In this document: positions 60,301 to 64,000 of the stretch, in pieces
How the letters are laid out: every line of letters starts with the position of its first letter
Numbering within the stretch: position 1 is the first letter of the stretch
Assembly: GCF_000150275.1 (NCBI RefSeq)
Contig: NW_002060956.1
Span: 1,821,207 to 1,885,206, forward strand
Reading direction: 5' to 3'
DNA from: Trichoplax adhaerens
Lineage: Eukaryota > Placozoa > Uniplacotomia > Trichoplacea > Trichoplacidae
Length of the DNA: 64,000 bases
Position numbers and translations under genes: made by a program
The notes under the pieces: model-generated
What the model was told of the DNA's origin: nothing
What the model saw: only the letters and a program-made list of their open reading frames with translations
The model's database searches: none

Positions 60301-62411
60301 ATTATCGGGGTTAATAGAACCCAAACATTTTATTAACGGGTCAATTAAGCTGTATAAATATTTTTTAAAATGAAGTAAATCTTTTTATTTGTGTCTGTAT
60401 TATGAGCGATAGACTTATTTCTTTACTAAAATAGCACCAGTACGATGCCGTATGAAATTAACATTAGTCTTTCCTTATCTGCAATAGCAATAGAGCCATA
60501 ACTTGCGTATACATAGTTTTTGTTACAGCGGATAATAATCCGTCTATACCACATATAACTTACGTGCAATAATTGCACATGATTGTAAATTTGGAAATAA
60601 GATCATTTCCGGCACCATATTATCTAGAATTGATACCAGAAATTACTTTCAGAGCCCCACTGATAGATTTCAGATGCTACTCTATCCATATCTACAATCA
60701 GAATTAGTACAGGTACCTTTTTGGTGTAAATTTTAATAGCCGATAAACTTAGATGAAGAAGTACTCTATGTTTCATTTGCTCAGTCTTGATTTATATTCG
60801 GTTATCCGCCATCAGAATCAAGGCACTCATACTTTTATGCTACAAAGTTTAGAACATTGCTGTCTTTTCAGTCTGTCTTAAATTATTTCTATCCTTGACA
60901 GAGCAATGTAACCATTAAGCAATCGCTATTACCAGCTCAATCTTAGATATTGAAGATAACTAATATTAGGGTAATCTCTTCTATAATATGAATCTCTTTA
61001 TATTGTAGATTCTCACGCTAAAGCATGCATACGTCTCGAGTATGAAGGAATCACACCATTTCTAGTATATTTTGAAGAATGAACGTTAAACAGTCATACG
61101 ACAACAGGATAAACAACATTTAAATTGATCGTAAGTTAAAAACGACTTTAAGATAATATTCGAACAAAAAGAAATAATTTTAGCTTTATGACGGAACTGA
61201 ACCTTAATTGCATAAGTGGTCTAGTTAGAGCTATAGCAACAAATTTTTATTTATTAATATGTTGAAAATTTAACGTTGCGCAATACTTCCTATTAATCAT
61301 TACTCTCATGAACCAGGCATATTTGGCTAACGCTTAATTGATGTTGCCTTTTCTGGATAAATAAATATTATACTTGTAAATAATGCGATTCAAATGACCA
61401 GGTAATAATAAAAACAAATTTAAAAAAGTCTGTACGCTTCTTTTTTATTCAAATAATATTTATTTTTTAATGGCAGTAATTTGCAATTTCTAAGTTGAAA
61501 TAATGCATGTATGAGCTTAATCACAATAAGCCTAGTAAATTAAAAAAATGTGACATCTATTTCATTTCCATAAATACAATACTTTAAGCAATTCGTGTCT
61601 TTTATGAATTGATCTATAAATTATGGGAACTAATTTAAAGGTTACGGAACATAATAGAATGATAACTAGTTTCTTAACAAATAATCGAATGCATATATAA
61701 GTTCGTATCCTAAGTTACATCCAAGATGATAAACTTTGACTATCTACAAAATTGCATTATTTGAAATGCTGCAATGGAGCAGTAATGTGTAATCAATCTT
61801 TCAAGCTCCGATAAGTAATTTCAATAGCATAACTGTTTGTAAGTCAGGTGATATTTTTCGTGCATTCAATTCTTATATTTAGATGCAATTTAATCTTGAA
61901 TTTATCTAGTTTTCCCTGCTTTCGCGACCAAATTCATTCGCATTTGTGTGAAATCATTAGAATAGGCATTATATAATCAATTTGAACTTATTTCAAGAAA
62001 CGTAGAACAACTACAAATTGTCTCTAGATTATTGTATGAAGATCTCCCATAATTATAAAGCTTCGCTCATTAATAATAACGTATGATAAATATTTTTAAA
62101 TCGCCTTTTGAAAATTTATTTCTATGGATAAATATAATAAGTAGTTTGATTGCTGAATAGAAAATCTTTTATCTTTAATAATTGATTTTGTTTTATGAAA
62201 TTTCACTAATTGTATTCTATTGCCTACAATATCTAAGAAAATAGCAAAAAAGTTGGTCTCGCCTTCTTGTAAACCAGCACGCCTAGATTCCCATCTTTAT
62301 ATTTCACAGGAATACTAAAGTACATTTTGTTTAGTAAGTCGAAATTGAGTAGATCTTCGTATATTAATCTAGTTCCAGTAATTGATTCCAGCCGCCTATC
62401 AAATTTCAATC
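57393..62411. other. Intergenic spacer
   Basis: About 5 kb with no supported gene, receptor relic or repeat that I can recognise. Strongly AT-rich. Confidence 0.4.
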
Positions 62412-63329
62412 ATGTTCTATTCCCTACTACAAGGCAATGAAACATCTAGAATATTGGGATGGATAATAGGAATAGTTGGTTTATTGGCCAATTCTAGTCT
62501 TCTTCTGTATCATTTTAAACGTAAATTGTTTAAATCATCCAAAACTAATCATCACAAAATTATTACATCAAAGTCACGCTCTATTACCAAATTTTTAATT
62601 CGTCAGTTAGCCCTAGCTGACTTACTTGGTTCCCTTTATGTTATTATTATCAGTTCAGCCGATAGTTATTATGGTTATCGTTACCCTGAAACAGTCATAT
62701 TCCCGCACAGTAAAGCAAGGTTAAATTTATTTAAAAGCCGGATTGTGATATCTGTTTGCTGGTTAACTTGTTGTGCATTTGGTCTTATTCCAACAATACG
62801 AGGAATAATATCAGCTCCGTACTTTGCACAAAGTTTCAATTGGCGCCTAAACATTTGCATGTATACTGACATAGTAAAAACCATTTTAACTATTTTCTTT
62901 AAAACTAGGGCTGCAATATACTATGGTTGCTGTAGCTTAATTGCATTGATTTATGTTGCCATCATCATCTATGTTAGAAGTAAACGACGCAGAATTGCAT
63001 CCGGAATGAATCAAATTGAACGACGTATCTTCATAGTCATGATGATCATCACAGCTGTAAATGTTTGCAGCTTGCTCCCTTCAACAATTATATATGGGAT
63101 GCCTTATAATATCAGACAGCTCCCTCATATTGTTTATGCAACGTCTATCACAATTATATTTACCTTTTCTAACGCTGCTATCAATCCGTTCATTTACATA
63201 TTTTTATCATCCTCACGAAAGCGTTATATTCTATGCTGTGGAAATTCTTCTAAAGTAGCTGTTAAGAATGTTGTCGCTGTTAGTGAAAACAAACCTAAAT
63301 CAACAGAAGTTGCAGTGTTTTCCAGGTAG
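62412..63329 (+). CDS. Class A GPCR, receptor 6, lacking loop 1 and helix 3
   Basis: Intronless frame of 305 residues from ATG 62412 (MFYSLLQGNETSRILGW). An upstream in-frame extension lacks a Met. Helix 1 has Asn27 and helix 2 Asp70. After SADSYYGYRYPET the sequence jumps at residue 93 directly to VIFPHSKARLNL, the segment that follows DRF in its paralogues. About 47 residues (141 bases) are missing in frame: extracellular loop 1, the conserved helix 3 Cys and the DRF motif. The rest is intact: Trp117, Cys149 in loop 2, Pro223 (LLPS), Asn258-Pro259-Phe-Ile-Tyr262, Cys pair in the tail. Six helices would invert the topology of everything after helix 2, so it is probably non-functional as a receptor, or mis-assembled. 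No intron signals surround the junction. Confidence 0.85.
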   Translation: MFYSLLQGNETSRILGWIIGIVGLLANSSLLLYHFKRKLFKSSKTNHHKIITSKSRSITKFLIRQLALADLLGSLYVIIISSADSYYGYRYPETVIFPHSKARLNLFKSRIVISVCWLTCCAFGLIPTIRGIISAPYFAQSFNWRLNICMYTDIVKTILTIFFKTRAAIYYGCCSLIALIYVAIIIYVRSKRRRIASGMNQIERRIFIVMMIITAVNVCSLLPSTIIYGMPYNIRQLPHIVYATSITIIFTFSNAAINPFIYIFLSSSRKRYILCCGNSSKVAVKNVVAVSENKPKSTEVAVFSR

Positions 63330-64000
63330 CAGCCGCAGAATTGTAAGATGAAATTCCTGAAATTACTAAATACTGCTATACTCGTATGGTAGGTTTTACC
63401 TTATTCTCATTCTACTCTTTTCTATTCATTTTAACCAGCATAAAATGAACTTGAACCACCTAATTAGCAATACTTAAAATTACTAAACAAACATGGTACC
63501 AAGATATTGATGAAAGTTGACCGATTGACAGTTATAACATTTGTCAAAAACGATCAATTTATCCGTTGTATTCACTTGAAAATATCGTGTTATATCTAAA
63601 TTAATATCCAAAATGTAATTTTTTCTTCTAGATATCAACTGAACGTACTTTAACTGATATCACATACTTCTCGATTGAATATTTAGGCTATAAGCTTATA
63701 CCCTGTAAATTACTATTCATTCCTGTAACTAAATTTTTAATTACCAAATCTGTTACATTAACCTCTATTCTACTAACATTTCGTAGTAAACTTAATACCT
63801 TTAGAAATCAATGAATTCGACAAAATTGTGAAATTTTAATGAAAGCAGTGTTCACACGACAGTACAATTATGTTACAATTAAAAGGAAAAAAAAAATGGA
63901 TGCGAATAAGTAGGAAGTATTTTCTGATCATATCGATTTTCTCATGCCAATGTAGCATAAATTGATAGCCATTTACTTAAGGCTATGATAGATTTAGTTC
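63330..64000. other. Downstream spacer at the window end
   Basis: No gene seen. The next receptor, if any, lies outside. Confidence 0.4.

Noticed and set aside
62681-62884. Minus-strand 67-residue frame within receptor 6, and + frame 63061..63258
   Set aside because: Both are shadows of the receptor 6 frame.
1-64000. tRNA or rRNA genes
   Set aside because: I looked for cloverleaf box A/B pairs and rRNA-like conserved stretches and saw none I could support. A covariance-model scan would settle it.

Overview
The window is animal nuclear DNA. It is AT-rich. Its genes are split by short GT-AG introns, many of about 70-150 bases, and carry metazoan families (a BLOC-1 subunit, a METTL25-family methyltransferase, a TMEM272-like membrane protein). 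More than half of it is a tandem array of rhodopsin-like seven-helix receptors. The combination best fits a placozoan (Trichoplax/Hoilungia type). That assignment is inference from gene content and architecture, not from a marker gene.

Layout. From 1 to about 20 kb the window holds conventional multi-exon genes on both strands: a C-terminally anchored coiled-coil protein (+), a 328-base assembly gap, a TMEM272-like four-helix protein (-), a 631-base solo LTR, orphan exons, a repeat block with a perfect 32-bp hairpin, two unrecognised minus-strand genes (8.0-9.4 kb), BLOC1S6/pallidin (+) and a METTL25-type methyltransferase (-) converging tail to tail, a degenerate satellite-like array (17.6-18.3 kb), and a multi-pass membrane protein gene with a one-base homopolymer lesion. 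I rebuilt these gene models by hand from reading frames and splice signals, with phase checked at each junction.

From 22 to 64 kb, every recognisable intact gene is a class A GPCR on the + strand: six receptor genes (22.3, 27.9, 36.2, 40.8, 50.1 and 62.4 kb), one pseudogene (55.1-56.5 kb) and decayed fragments (about 33.4 and 47.25 kb). Their helix 2, extracellular loop 1 and helix 3 resemble relaxin/LGR-type receptors, but no leucine-rich repeat ectodomain is present. Between them lie solo LTRs of one family in two length classes, an inverted pair of about 680-base strand-asymmetric repeats around the 40.8-kb receptor, a two-to-three-unit minisatellite, and tandem duplications of receptor 5' regions. 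This is a gene cluster growing by tandem duplication and decaying by point lesions, deletion and LTR insertion.

Most notable are a receptor pseudogene cut inside helix 7 by a solo LTR with a perfect 5-bp target duplication, and the last receptor, which has lost extracellular loop 1 and helix 3 in frame while keeping everything else. I found no rRNA, tRNA, CRISPR array or prokaryotic features.
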